Numbered from the stretch's first letter, positions 11,837 through 24,212 are shown. The stretch is DNA of 64,000 nucleotides from Tetracentron sinense (GCA_015143295.1 CM026574.1:15130938-15194937), one strand, 5' to 3'. Notes: a model not told the origin generated them from the letters alone. Numbers and translations: made by a program.

Positions 11837-13752
11837 TTAGTCGAATAGGTGAGGATACTTTTCACGGACTTCGACTTCTCTCTCCCATGTAGCTTCCTCC
11901 TTAGAGTGATGCTCTCATTGCAAGAGCACAAAGGAATGACCTTAATGCGCAAGACTTGCTATTTTCGATTCAAGATTTGAGCCGGTTGCTCAACAAGAAT
12001 CAAATCTTCTCGGTCTTCCAATGGATCCAAATCAATAACGTGCGGAGGATCCGAGATCTACTTCCTCAACATAGAGATGTGTAAGACATTATGCACACTC
12101 GCTATGTGGGGTGGTGATCAGCGCTAATTGTGACACATTTATGCACCTCAAATTACATGTGTTAGTTCCTTAGAGTTCTCTTTTGAAGCATGATACAGTA
12201 TTTGGTTGTCTTTGTTTATGACAGGACTATGCGAGGAATACAAGATAAAATCGAAGAAATAGCAGATGAAAAGCTACAGAAAGAACTTCAATCAGGAGAA
12301 AAGCTAAAAGAAAGAAAGAAGAGAACAGAGAAAACAAAGGACGATCGATCGTCAACTTCAGAATGATCGATCGCAGGTTAAAACAGGGACGATCGATCGT
12401 CAACTTCAGAACGATCGATCGTCCATGAACTTGTTGCCAAAGAGAAATTTCCAGAGTAGGACGATCGATCGTCCCTGAATGGCGATTGATCATCATCGGT
12501 GTTTTTCAGCCTCGTAATCCACGCACAAAAGCTGCGTGTTGCCCCTTTGAGAGTTTCTAAAAAGATGAATTTAGCAGCAAAGGAGGGTTCTCTATAAAAA
12601 GGAAAGCTACTAATCCTAAAAGGGTTCTGAAATTTTGGAGATTGAAAGGAGAAGGCTCTGGAGATCAGTGCAAGGTGGAAGATGGATTATTCAAGTTCTT
12701 CGTCAAAAGTGGTGTTTCTGTCTCTCGCTATGAACTAATCTATTTTTCTAGGGTTTAGATAAAACCATAGCCAAGTAATTATATCTCTTGTGTTTATTTA
12801 GGTTTCTCCCTTTTGATAAACAATGATTGCATAATGAGAGAGTTGTATTTTTCAACCAGTTATTCGAGTTTATAATCAATTTCAATATAATTTTATCATT
12901 GTCTTAGGTTTTATTGTGTTGAGATTGAATTTATTCATATCTTCTTTTTGTGATTGTTGGTATTAATTTTACACAATGATTTTTACTGTCGAGAAATTAA
13001 ATTATAGGATATTCTATTCCTAGGGAAAACGAGTGATGTCACAACCCTAGTTTAGTGTGTATCACTCGTGCTAACCAAAGATAGAATATGCCTAGAGTTT
13101 GATCTCTCGAATCATTCTTGTTTGATGAGTTGAGACTTTTAGTCGATCTTATCCTTATTGTTTATGCTTGAGAAACTTGGATAAATACTTGTGGATTTAA
13201 TTATGAGGCTAATGATGGATTTGAACGCCCTAGATCTTTTCTCATTTATAACCAAAAGCTAATAGTTTAATTAGGATTAATAAAATCTGATAGTTTAATT
13301 AGGTTAAAATCAATCAAATCAAATCAATCAATCGATCTTGTTACTCATTGACTTAGAATTATTCTGGAGAAAAAGACAAAGAAACCAGCGCAGTCCTTTG
13401 TGGTTCGACACCCTATACTAGTCACTATGCTACAGAATTGTAGCTACTACGAGGTTTATTTAATTGACGATCAGGTGACAATATAACTCGGTAAGCGACT
13501 TCCCCTACATGGGTGATGATCTCAAAAGGTACCACATACCTTAGACTGAGCTTTTCCCGCTTGCCTAACCTCATCACACCCTTTGTAGGTGAGATCTTGA
13601 CAAATACAAAGTCTCTAACTTGGAACTCAAGATCCATTCTACGAGTATCGGCATAGCTCTTCTACCTACTCTGAGCTGTCTTGAACCTCTCCCTAATCTG
13701 TTGGACCCTGTCAACGGTTTGCCCAATGACTTCTCTCTCTTCTGCCCTTAAT
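11837..13752 (-). pseudogene. Gypsy chromovirus pol 3' end, split by a solo LTR
   Basis: Two - strand pieces. 13,752-13,474 encodes QTVDRVQQIRERFKTAQSR, KSYADTRRMDLEF, VKISPTKGVMRLGKREKLS and GEVAYRVILSP. 12,114-11,837 continues PPHIASVHNVLHISML-RK, ISDPPHVIDLDPLEDRED, LVEQPAQILNRK and, in a shifted frame, EEATWEREVEVREKYPHLFD then stop. This is the integrase C terminus (SPTKGVMRFG, VHNVFHVSMLRK signatures) followed by a chromodomain-like tail (EEATWE) typical of chromoviruses. Stops (after TAQSR and after LRK) and frameshifts make it a pseudogene. Sequence upstream of 13,752 is lost. Confidence 0.88.
12115..13473 (+). mobile_element. Solo LTR inserted in the gypsy pol
   Basis: The insertion interrupts the pol reading between VILSP and PPHIASVHN, giving a clear outer boundary. 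It begins TGATCAGCGCTAATTGTG and ends GTTCGACACC-N-TTAATTGACGATCA, so it has TG...CA ends; flanking pentamers GGTGG and GGTGA match at 4 of 5 positions. A TATA box (TATAAAAA) is at 12,593-12,600. U3 contains six CGATCGATCG-like motifs (about 12,343-12,490). There is no second LTR or internal coding region, so this is most simply a solo LTR of 1,359 bp. Confidence 0.8.
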
Positions 13753-14840
13753 TCTCAGAAAAAAAATCTTTTGTTATCTTATGAGGTTCACCTCTATTTA
13801 TAAATTTTTGGGTGAGATCACAACTAAGATACAACTGGCAATAACTAAATATGTCAGCCAGAAAGAGAGAATCATATATTTTTTAGGGGAATGTCGACTC
13901 ACTTGTTAGTTATAATTATCTTCAGTTATAACTAACTCATTTGAGTTGTTATGACCCGAACAACTTTCCAGATAAGCTCTTCAAAGGTTAAGGAGGAAAC
14001 AATTTACCAATTTAACAAACTCCTTTCAAGCCCTCCAAACCACAACTCATCATCCTCCCCCAAAATATTAATTATTATTATATCATGAAAGTGGGTCATA
14101 AGCTTTTATGACATCTTGTCCTAAAGGAAAATCATAGGTGTTGGACAAAAGCACCATTCCTTAAAATATATCGAAAGTTTTTTAAACCCTAGTTAAAATT
14201 CACCAACTCCTAAGGCTTAAAAAAAATATAGTATTCTTTTCTAAAAACTAAGGATAAGTAGGTGAACCTGAAGAGTGGATAAACTTTAACCATAGTTAAG
14301 GGGTGTCAATAGGGACATGTGGCGACCTTATGTACATAACCAAACTCCATTGGTAGCTCGCTATATATATGACAAAAATTGTGGGGGCCACTATATGTAT
14401 GAGAGAAAGAAATTTGTGGGGAGGGGGGCAACTATACTAAAAATATTTAAAAAATTTGAGGGGCCCACTATTTCATACCAACATATAAAGGGGTTACAAT
14501 TTTCTTGTTTTTTTTTTTTTTGGGGGGGGGGTTGACCACGCCCCCGCCCTGGTCCTAAAGAAAATCATAGGTGTTGGAGAAAGGAACCATTCCTAGGGCA
14601 AAAACTATATCTGCCGTCAGACCTCAAACAATCAATTGTAAGATAATAGAACTTTGGAGGACACAACCCTCAAATAGCTCACAAGGAAAATGGGCAAGTA
14701 ACATCCCAAAACCTTCTTGATTGTCAGTCCATAGCAATCCATACTATTGAAATATGTAATGGGGGGAACACACATGCCTATTCTCAAGGGGAGACAATCC
14801 ATACCTTAACCTTAATCCCTTGAAAAAGCAAGCTTAGGGT
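13753..14840. other. Unclassified repeats with a cassette copy
   Basis: No gene recognised. About 14,170-14,340 is a copy of the window-wide cassette (CCTAGTTAAAATTCACC near 14,190 and TTAACCATAGTTAAGG near 14,286, ending GGGACATGTGGCGACC), followed by a G-rich tract at 14,521-14,531. A phrase containing AAAATCATAGGTGTTGGA occurs on both sides (about 14,128 and 14,555), a direct repeat bracketing the insertion. Confidence 0.55.
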
Positions 14841-15612
14841 TAGGGGTGATATCGAGCCGAGACGAGCTGAGTCAAGTAGTGAGGTGTTCGGGCTCGGCTC
14901 GTTAAGTTTTACAAGTGTTCAAGCTCGGCTCAAACTTAAATACCATTGTTCAAGCTCAGCTCGAACTCGATTCATGAAAAAAGAAACGAGCTTGAGCCTA
15001 GCTCAGCTCGTCTTGTTTAACAACCTAAGTTCAAAGTCCAATTGGCACTCAAGCTCAGCTAGACTTTGGTTGGGCTTTGGCTGCAGAAACAAGCCCAAAT
15101 AATGAGTTGTCCTCCAATAGTCTTAGTCTATTTATAGTCAAACATCCCTTTAGTGTTCTCACATCTTACCGATGTGGGACTATCTTTCCCACTCACAAGT
15201 CACAACTCACATGCGCACACTTCACATGGAAAAAAAAACCCTCAAATGTTTAGTCCCACATCGGTAGTATACAAAGTGGTGTTTGCTGCTTTGCTCTATA
15301 AAAAAAGGTATATATTGGGACCCTTAACAAATTTACTTTTTACTTAATTCTTTATATTTTACTTACGCATCATGTCACTAAAGAGTTAAAGTGTATTACA
15401 ACCTTAACGAACCGTTAAAGTGTATTACAACCTTAACGAACCGAGCTTTTATCGAACCGAGTAGGAGTGTGTTCAGGCTCAGCTCGTTAACTAAACGAGC
15501 TTGAAAATAGTGTTCAAGCTCGACTCGTTTACTAAATAAGTGAACGATTCTTGAGCTTTTAATGAGCCGAGCCCAAGTAGTTCACGAACATTTTGTTCAA
15601 TAACCACCCCTA
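14841..15612. mobile_element. Non-autonomous hAT-like element with TSD
   Basis: Termini are TAGGGGTG and CACCCCTA. The flanking octamers CTTAGGGT (14,833-14,840) and CTTAAGGT (15,613-15,620) match at 7 of 8 positions, the TSD length of hAT elements. Subterminal regions on both sides are rich in CTCGGCTCG / GAGCCGAG motifs. No transposase is present in 772 bp. Internal ACCGATGTGGGAC and GTCCCACATCGGT form a smaller inverted pair near 15,167 and 15,260. Confidence 0.85.
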
Positions 15613-16309
15613 CTTAAGGTCCATGGTGATCAGATTCCAACAAATCCCTAAGGAGAAAAACAAGACTTTAATCAGTAAACCGCCTTCAGTTCTCTCAAGA
15701 AGTAACTCCTTCAAGCTTTTATCATCAATCATTGCACGAAAGCTTGTTACGCCATTGGATCAAGACATGTTCTTGATCAAATCATCAGAAAGGCGTTAGA
15801 ACAACATCAAGGGTGTTGGAGCCAAAACAACATCAAATGCGTTTTTGAGCCAAATCATCAGCAAGACTTTAAATATAGATAGAGATCTGTTCTTTGGATG
15901 AATCATCAGAAAAAGAGTGAGAACTTAGAATCATGAATACATTATTGAATCAGGATATCACAAAGATATTAGTTTATTAAAATCTCATGTATAATCCACA
16001 TGTCATTTGTCTGGTGGAGAAATTTAATTTAATCAAATCAAATATTCCACCTGTCAAACTCCTCATTAATGCCACCAACACCAACCTTCTATGGAACTCC
16101 TTCGGTGCTTTAATTTATTCAAACTAAAATCAGAAAATCACACCTACTGGTTGTTATTCTAGTGGTAGGAAGTGTGCTCCCTGTGAAAGAGTCTCTTAAC
16201 TGTGAGGCTATTAGAAACCCCAAAAATAACTAACCTACTAACATACTAACAACTGTCAAGTTTCAAGAGTCAACTAACATAACTTAATGATACCGTGTAC
16301 TCCTCCTCC
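15613..16309. other. No gene recognised
   Basis: AT-rich intergenic DNA with a loosely repeated AAATCATCAG / CAACATCAA phrase around 15,770-15,920. Open frames are short and show no domain. Confidence 0.5.
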
Positions 16310-16750
16310 CCCCTCGAAAAAAAAAAAAAAAGGGTATAAATCACACTATTATAAGCTTTAACTTAGGTATAATGCCAAAATTTCTTGACAACCCTTGTAC
16401 AAAGTTGATTTGATTGATAAAGGTATTGGCCAGAGAATAAATCGCACTACTATAAGCTTTAACTTAGATATGATGTCAAAGTTTCACGACTGCCCTTGAT
16501 GCAAAATTGATTTGATTCATAAAGGTATTGCATATGCAACTGTGCTAGTTGCTAAAAACTTGGGATTAGGATTGGTTTGACATATGTCCTGATCTGCATA
16601 CGCACAGTTGCTAGAAGCTTGGGATTAGGATTGGTATGACAACATATCCTGATCTGCATACGCACATATATATCCTGATCTGCTTACGCACAGTTGCTAG
16701 AAACTTGGGATTAGGATTGGTTTGACAATATATATATCCTGATCTACATA
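16310..16750. repeat. Two adjacent tandem repeats
   Basis: First, a ~112 bp unit present twice (AAATCACACTATTATAAGC near 16,335 and AAATCGCACTACTATAAGC near 16,438). Second, a ~75 bp unit present three times (GTTGCTAGAAGCTTGGGATT, then ATCCTGATCTGCATACGCAC; about 16,545-16,745). Both look like local slippage or unequal exchange. Confidence 0.8.
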
Positions 16751-16959
16751 CTCAATATCCAAGATTAATATGTTTAAATAAATGGGTTGAAAAAATATGA
16801 TAAAAAATAAGCATCAAAAAAATGAATAAGGTGATAAACTAGAGGAGAGATTGTTTGAAAACGTTTTAATTGATCACTTGGAACAGCGTGCGGATAATTC
16901 TGACTGTATGATCAATGATGTAGTTAACTAGCATAATTTTCAGCTAGGCTGAAGGATAG

Positions 16960-17153
16960 TCTAGGAAGCACGGATACAGTGATACTTAGATACGGCGATA
17001 TGATACGGGTACGATGATACGGCATAAATTATGAAAAACAGTTAAGTTTTACCCTAAGTGCCGTGTCTGATATGTATCCGATACGACAATATGGGTATAG
17101 TGATACGCCGATACGGGTACATTTTCATTTTCAAAGTATCTGTGCTTCCTAGA
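16960..17153. mobile_element. Foldback MITE
   Basis: Inverted ends TCTAGGAAGCACGGATAC (16,960-16,977) and GTATCTGTGCTTCCTAGA (17,136-17,153) match almost perfectly. The interior is full of GATACGG / CCGTATC-like words. 194 bp, non-coding. No convincing TSD was seen. Confidence 0.8.
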
Positions 17154-17741
17154 CCATAGTTAATAAAATCGCGTATGATTCGCACACTATTTGCGAATAG
17201 GAGGTGTTATATGGTTAACGAATTGTCCGGCCGTTCAATTGAATGATTCGGATGTGTTGGGGCATCCGAATGATTCATGGTGGTTACGCACCTATCAACG
17301 AATCTACTATTATAATATAAAGAAATAAGACTTTTCTCTTTGCTCTCGAAACTTTAATTCCTCGAATCTCATAAGTTCTATTTTAGAGATGACATGTGAC
17401 TTATGATTTCCTATAAATGTTATTAAACTAATAATAAATTATTATTATAAAATTAGTTATTTAATACAAAAAATAATGTATATCAAATAATAAAAAACTA
17501 TTACTATTAAAAACAAAATTTATGAAATATTCTTAAAATATATTACTTAATATTTAAATATAATATTATTTAATTTGAGATATTTTTAATTATTATCATG
17601 TATCGCAAAGGGTCTCTACTAGTATATTAGAAAATACAAGTTGCTTTTTATGTACAGTCCAATGACCAATCCAACTCCAACAACCTACCAAATACAAAGC
17701 AAGAAATCAACAGTTGTAAGTTCAGTTACAGTACTAAATGG

Positions 17742-17972
17742 TGAGAGTGTGCTATGAGATCAAATCAGATCAAAAAATTTGAATTTTAATTTGAATTTTT
17801 CCGCTATTTTGATTTCCTTCAATCATGTTGAGCCACATAGGTGATTGAATTCAATCACAATTGGTCCTACGAATTTCTTGATTACCTTCTATTGAATTGG
17901 TTGATTGATGGGTGTAGCCCTCAATCACAATTGGCTCTGATTTGATCTGGTGCGCTCTACTCTCTACTCTCT
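17742..17972. mobile_element. Probable MITE with GATCAAATCAGA inverted ends
   Basis: Left end GAGAGTGTGCTATGAGATC followed by AAATCAGA; right end TCTGATTTGATCTGGTGCGC then TCTACTCTC. The two are imperfect inverted repeats. The interior has repeated CAATCACAATTGG motifs like those in other small elements of the window. No coding sequence; no TSD established. Confidence 0.55.
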
Positions 17973-19639
17973 CATAATTCGGTTCTCTCTCCTCCCTCTA
18001 TACCTTTTCTTTTCTCACTAATTTTTTAAACCCACGTTAATCTCTCAACTCATTATTCTAGTTGGATTTCAGCCGTGTCCTAGAAGGATGGACGTGTCCT
18101 TTTGAAATCTATTCTTGATATGCAATGACTTATTGTAAATGTGAAATTTCAAGTGCATACATTGAATTTTTAAAAGGATAATAAATGGTTGTGCTCGATC
18201 GTCCGATCGAGCATCTAACGGCACATAATTGATGGCATGACATGCATTAAATGGTGGGTCCAGGGCAGTTGGATTCTCGATTGAATGGACACATTCCATC
18301 ACTATCCTTTTTTAAAATAAAAATTGAAAATCAAATAAATTGAAATCAAATTAAAAATTACATATTTATCTATTTGATACTTTCTTTTTTCTTTACTTAT
18401 TTTTATCTATTTGATTACATAAAAGTCTAAACAAAAGTAACCTTATACATGTATTTTATATGCTTAACCGAATCTTTAAACGAATTGTTGAATCTTGACC
18501 CAAATTATATTCGAATTATTCTCGTATCGTACTTTTGACGTCCTATGTTTTTTTCATTGATTTTTTGATCGATTTATTAAATGAAGATTTTGAATTATAT
18601 ACGAATAATTTTCATGTCGAATTTTTGCCGTATACTAAATTACTAACTATGGACTGAACTTAGGAGATGACTCATTAGCTGAATGATCATGATATAAGCA
18701 TGAAGGATGATCATTTATATCAGTTGCTCTCCAAGAATTTAACAAATTTCTAATTAATAGAAAATTTCTTATAAAATCCAAGAGATAAGAGTATTTTAGT
18801 AAATTAAATGGGGGCGGGCTTGTATTTTTGTGATTTTTGGATAGGTCCAGCGGAGTCCAACCATTTACAAGAGGTTTTAGTGGGCCCAAATTCGGCCTGT
18901 TAACACCCTACCCTTATAGAGTCTTCCCTGGATATACTAGTGTGGCGGGTTGCGGGCTCACGTCGCATCCTCGGGGATTAGTCCTGACCCATAGAGTTGG
19001 GGACACACGGAGCTCCAAAAAAAAAAAACTACTCAAGTATGATCCGATTGTTGACTAGGGTCCACCTTTTATATTAACTAATATAGTCATTACCAGTTTC
19101 AGCAACACATCAACCCTTAGTACGACAAGCCACACCGAATCATCTTTACTTTTTTTAATTTTTATTTTGATAGGGTATATATATAGCACACAAACACACA
19201 CACACCCTAGTGCAGCAAAGAACATGCACCCATACAACACTCAAAAAAGAGGACATATGGGGTCTTTAAAGAGTACATAAAGTAGTAGTAACCCACTCAT
19301 GTGAGATTAAAGAAAGGGCAAAGCCCATGCTTTTTTTCATCGTTACTTCTTTACTATATATAAAAACAGAATTTCTCATGTTCAAAACGATGATGGAATC
19401 TTTTGTAATTCCAAAACTATCATTTGATGAATTTTACAAAATTCCAAAACTATGATTTGCATAATGAGCCCTTGAAAATGTAGATGAATTTTTGCAAAAA
19501 TTCATAAACTACCATTATCATAATCATAATTATTATATAAGCCAAACACTTAATTAAATGTTTGCTTAGTTCCCATAGTACCCCTCACTCACCTATCTAT
19601 TAGGCTTGAAATTCTCTACAGTTATAACCGGATTTCTTG

Positions 19640-20150
19640 GAGTCCGGTTACATCACTTAGGTCGCCATGTGTTCTTTTTAATACTCTTGAACTGTAGTTA
19701 GTATTCATCCACTCCTAAGGTTCGCCCACTTAGAATTGGATTTTAGAAAAAAAAAATTAAAAGAATTAGTGAATTTTAATTAGGGTTCTAAAATTTAATA
19801 TTTTTTAAAAAAACCAAGGATAGGTGGGTGAATTCTAGGGGTAGATGGATCTTAACCACAATTAAGAGGTGTCAAAAGAGACATATGACAACCTCAAGGG
19901 CATAATGGGACTCTTGTGGTTAAGATTCACCGACTCCTAGGGTTCAACCACTTATTCTTGGTTTTAGAAAAAAATATTACTTTCTTTTAAACCTTGATTA
20001 AAATTCACTAGCTCCAGGGATTAATTTCTTTTTTTAATTTTTTTCCTAAAAACCAAAGATAAGTGGGTGAATCATATGATGAGTGAATCTTAATCACAAT
20101 TAAGTAGGGTTAAAAGGGACACATGGCAACCTCAGTGACATAACCGGACT
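19640..20150. mobile_element. Cassette-bearing inverted-repeat element
   Basis: Left edge AGTCCGGTTACATCACTTAGG and right edge CCTCAGTGACATAACC-GGACTT are inverted copies. Inside are several cassette copies in both orientations (ACTGTAGTTAGTATTCATCC, CCAAGGATAGGTGGGTGAA, AACCACAATTAAGAGGTGTC). No coding sequence. Absent from the matching part of segment B. Confidence 0.6.
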
Positions 20151-20222
20151 TCTCGCTCCTTTGGCAAAACGTTCCGAAAGAAAAACGTCTCACCAAGGTC
20201 CCGCCTGCTCCTTTTCTTTGCT

Positions 20223-20470
20223 ATACCCAATATGTATTTAAAGTTTTTTGGTTCTTAAAATGTGCTAACATCATATTTCAATAAGCAATGTGTCTCTGAC
20301 AATTTTTTTTATCCAAAATGTTTTTCGAGTTTCTATACCCAAAATATTCCCAACATGTCTCTAAAGCGTTTTGTTTTTTAAAATGTTTCAGCATCATATT
20401 TCAATAAACAATGTGTCTCTCATAATTTTTTTTAATCCAAAATGTCATTCAAGTTTCTATACCCAAAATA
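20223..20470. repeat. Tandem duplication, unit about 120 bp
   Basis: Two adjacent copies sharing CATCATATTTCAATAA, CAATGTGTCTCT, ATCCAAAATG and TTTCTATACCCAAAATAT. Non-coding. Confidence 0.8.
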
Positions 20471-21448
20471 TTTCTTATTTTTTTAAAATCAAAATGCCCT
20501 CATTAAGGTCCCTCTTCTCGATCTCTCTCCCATTCCTCTCTCTCACGTGCATCATACGTGCTGCCGACTAGCAAAATATAAAGAACTAATTAAAGCAAAG
20601 CAATCTGGTTAAATTTTTTTGACGCTTGATTATTATTATTTTTAAAATCAAGGATAGATAGGTGAAACTTATGGGTGACTGAATTTAACCACAGTTAAAA
20701 AGAACTTAATAAAGGACACATGGCAGGGAAAGGGCCCTCGAGACGCCAGCGTCACCGGCCGAGGAGATTATTTTTCAATAAAAAAAGCCCATGTTCGAGA
20801 AATTTGACTTTGTATGACCTGACACACAGTAAGTATTTTGACGGAGTTTGAACCTAAGTAACCAGAGCATAGAGCGGGTGCGGGAACGAGAGCGTCAAAT
20901 TTCAATTTAGGATAGGGTCGGGGAGCGCCTCCGGAGCGCCGATATATATACATAAAATATATATTAATGTTCTTGAAAATTATTTGTAGATGTATATATA
21001 TCTTTTTTAGTTTTTTAAACTATAAGAGAAAATTGATAAAATCATTCATAATTCAAAATTTTCATCCCAACAAATAAGATGACTATTGAATTATTAAATG
21101 TATCATTCTAAATTCAATTACAAGATCACTAGTAATTAATAAATCTTATATGAATCTTGTACCTTACAAAGAAAAATGAAAAATACACTTCATTTCAAAT
21201 GAAAAATTAGGATAAAAATAAAATTTTACACAAATACCGCATCTTTAGGTGAGAGCGAGGTTTACAAAAGTTGAAATCGAGCTTCCGAGGTGAAAGCGAA
21301 GTTTGAGAGCGGGAGCGAGGTTTGAGAGTAGGAGCGGGCAACAGGGAGGTTTGGGTTACTAAGGTTTGAACATAGTCATCTGAATTAGTTGAATGGAATG
21401 ATTCCGTGTATTTAGCACCGGATGATTATAAAAACATTGGAGTGCTAG

Positions 21449-21592
21449 CCCCACTCTTCCCCTAAAGCATTATTTTATTTTTTTATGTTTATTTTTGGCA
21501 AGAAGACAAGTGTATTGTGCCAACAGTTGTCGGCCCATCAAAAATTCCTTTTCCGAGGGTGTGTAATAGGAGAGAGTGGGGCTAGCAAAATC
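21449..21592. mobile_element. MITE shared by both duplicated segments (copy A)
   Basis: Inverted ends TGCTAGCCCCACTCT and AGAGTGGGGCTAGCA. The counterpart at about 52,708-52,893 has the same ends in the same collinear position, so the insertion predates the segmental duplication. Related ends occur in the intronic element at 26,499-26,652. Confidence 0.75.
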
Positions 21593-21733
21593 TTAAAAAC
21601 TTATTAAGATCTGGTTTTTCGTGGTGCGTGGAAACTCATTTATTTACCTTGTTTTTTTTTTGCAGAATATGTAAGATTAAAGGTTATCAAGATCCTCCGA
21701 TTGACACCCCGCCTCTTGCGTGAGTGGTAGGGG

Positions 21734-22095
21734 TGTGAAAGCGTCCAACTCAAAACCAATTGGCAATGAGTGGAGAGGCCTTACATGTATATAAGGCCAC
21801 AACTATTTCTCTATTTAGTCGATGTGAGATTAATTCTCTTATACGCCCCCTCACGTGCAGCCCTAATTTTAGGTCTGTCACGTGCGCCTTTTTTTGGGTC
21901 GTCAATCATACAGCCTTTCTGTTTGGGTCTGTCATCGTGAGTGTGAGTATAATTTGGCCGTTGAGCCTTTTGGGCTCTGATACCATGTGAAAGCGTCCAA
22001 CTCAAAACCAATTGGCAATGAGTGGAGAGGCCTTACATGTATATAAGGCCACAACTATTTCTCTATTTAGTCGATGTGGGATTAATTCTCTTATA
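21734..22095 (-). mobile_element. TRIM retrotransposon (362 bp)
   Basis: Two 110 bp direct repeats (21,734-21,843 and 21,986-22,095) start TGTGAAAGCGTCC and end TTAATTCTCTTATA; I see a single substitution between them (GTGAGAT versus GTGGGAT). On the - strand the upstream LTR is followed directly by TGGTATCAGAGCC, complementary to the 3' end of initiator Met-tRNA, a classic primer-binding site (21,973-21,985). The internal region is only 142 bp and non-coding. This fits a terminal-repeat retrotransposon in miniature. TSD is imperfect (GGGTG / GTGTG). It is absent from segment B. Confidence 0.85.
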
Positions 22096-22850
22096 GTGTG
22101 GCCTTCCAAGGGAAAAGTATGGGAATCTAAACCCCTGGGTACGAGCAGCAAGAGCTCTACTGGCCAAGCTAATTTCTGACCGGCTGACTTTATTAACGTA
22201 GGTAAATGATATCAACTACCAAAAAAACAAAAAAAAAAGATCAACCGATTGATAAATTAAGGGTGGTGTTATGTGCACATCTATATTTGATGACTACACC
22301 CTATTTAAAAAATTTCTTATATTTTAAAGTTTTCTATATTTTTAAATGTGCATCCCATTCTTAATTATTTTATTTTTCAACCTGACTTATTCTCTCCTCG
22401 CCATCACCTCTCTACGATCTTAATTAATAATTGTTTCTCCATTAATTAAAATTTTATCATGTGTTCTCATTTTTTAGTTTATTATAAGATTTTATTCATT
22501 TTATTGAAAGTTAATTATATAATTTCTCATATGCCTTTGATTTTCTTTGTTTAATCGACAACGATTGAAATTCAATTATTTGTTTGACAAATTTTGATTT
22601 TTTTAAGTTCCCTCTTTTTAAGTTAGAGAATGTGATAAAAATAAGAGAAAAAAAAATAGATTAATGATATTGAAAATTTTGTACACCACCATAGTGTACT
22701 TGTATAGATTATTACGCATAAATATTAAATAAGAAATTCCAACTATTTAATTAAACAAGTGGTGATTGCATTATTTATTCTTGAGTAAAATTACTCATAA
22801 ATTAAAATGAAGCTAGCATTACCCCCTATTCTTATAATTAACTAGCAGAT

Positions 22851-23160
22851 GGCAATCGCGATGCATGTGAGAGTGAGGGGAAGGTGTTAACCACAGTTAA
22901 TAAGAGTTAAAAGGGACACGTGTTAACCCGCGGGTGCGATTGAACTCGCTAGTGGAACGTGCGATGCACGTGAGAGCGAGGGGAAGGAGTTAACCACAGT
23001 TAATAGGAGTTAAAAGGGACACATGTTAACTCATGGGTGCGATTGAACTCGCTAGTGGCACGTGCGATGCACATGAGAGCGAGGAGAAGGAGTTAACCAC
23101 AGTTAATAGGAGTTAAAAGGGACACGTTACCTGCGGGTGCGATTGAACTCTCCCCGAGTT
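22851..23160. repeat. Three tandem copies of a 103 bp unit
   Basis: Units start at 22,851, 22,954 and 23,057. Each contains a GCGATGCACGTGAGAGCG-like word, GTTAACCACAGTTAATAGG, AAAAGGGACACGTG and GGTGCGATTGAACTCGCTAG. The last unit runs into GAACTCTCCCCGAGTTCAA and GATTGGCTATGATTC. Related, inverted sequence is in the intron of ERF copy A (26,070-26,215). Only in segment A. Confidence 0.88.
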
Positions 23161-24064
23161 CAATCACGATTGGCTATGATTCTAAATAGATAGATGAGCA
23201 AGGGTTAGTTTGGGAATTAAAGTAAAACATTAAATCAAAGGCAAGGGGTAGTTTGGGAATTAAAGTAAAACATTAAACCAACGTTTTGTTTTTTTATAGA
23301 AGGGTAGTTTGGGAATTTTGGAAAAATCATCTACGCACCCTTTCGCATTATAATAGTAAAGATAAATTTGAAGTTTGATGAGTAACTATAAATTTTATAA
23401 GTAATTTTTTGATTTTAGTGTGCATTTAAAATGTTAAGAAGTTAATGGTGTGCAATCATCAATTTTAAAAAATAGGGTATAATCATTAAATATTAGGGTG
23501 CACCTAACACCACCCTATCTTAAAATTGTTTGATTTCTTAAGCTAAGAAACTAATCTCCGCCATATATTAATGTCCCTGGTTTCCAAGGAATGAAATCAT
23601 CTATGGCCTCTCCAAGTGGCATTCCACGTGAAAGGTCAGGTCTCAATGGCCAAGTGGCATTCCCTGTGAAAGGTCATGTCTCAAGAGGCATGGCCTTGTA
23701 CCAATTTCTGAATTTCATGCATTGAACCACTGGTATTGTATCCCCTGATTTGGGGGAGGTACTGGGTTCCATTTTCAAGTGGGTGGGAGTTTGTATATAC
23801 TCTCCACCCGCCCACTAACTGAACAGATACTAACACCTAACCCGTTGCGGCCTAAACGTATATCTCCAACCAAAAAACAAATAAAAAAATAAAAAATGGA
23901 ACCAAGTCGCCTGTGCTCTTCCCTGTGACTAGGATGTTTAAAGGAAGTTGTTTCTAGTTGTTAAATCCGTACAAATCTTGGCCTTTAAACACCTAAGGCT
24001 ATAGGGAAGTTCGAACACAAACGATTTGGTTCCCCTTGAAAGGGGATGAGATTCGGTCTTGCTC

Positions 24065-24212
24065 TAGCAAGACCAAAACCGTCTTGCTCTTGATGGGCTT
24101 TCAACATGTGGCGATAAAAAAGGGAGAAAAGTCAAAAAAACTGAGGAGAAAATGAAATGACTTCTTCCTTTTTTATCGCCACATGTCGGGCAAGATGATT
24201 TTGGTCTTGCTA
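24065..24212. mobile_element. MITE with GCAAGACCAAAA inverted ends
   Basis: TAGCAAGACCAAAACCGTC (left) and its inverted partner ending TTTTGGTCTTGCTA (right), continuing inward as CATGTGGCGATAAAAAAGG and CCTTTTTTATCGCCACATG. In segment B the flanking text runs straight from ACAAATTTATTTC-like sequence into GAGATCCTGACCTTTAACAC, so the insertion is specific to copy A. Confidence 0.75.

Noticed and set aside
16150..16205. tRNA-like stretch (TTCTAGTGGTAGGAAGTGTG)
   Set aside because: An A-box-like word is present, but no B box, no acceptor stem and no foldable cloverleaf; neither a tRNA gene nor a SINE head can be supported.
22851..23365. Helitron candidate (repeat region ending near TATAATAGTAAAGAT)
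   Set aside because: The word also ends the 48,605-49,612 region, but no TC start, 3' hairpin plus CTRR end or A/T insertion site could be shown.
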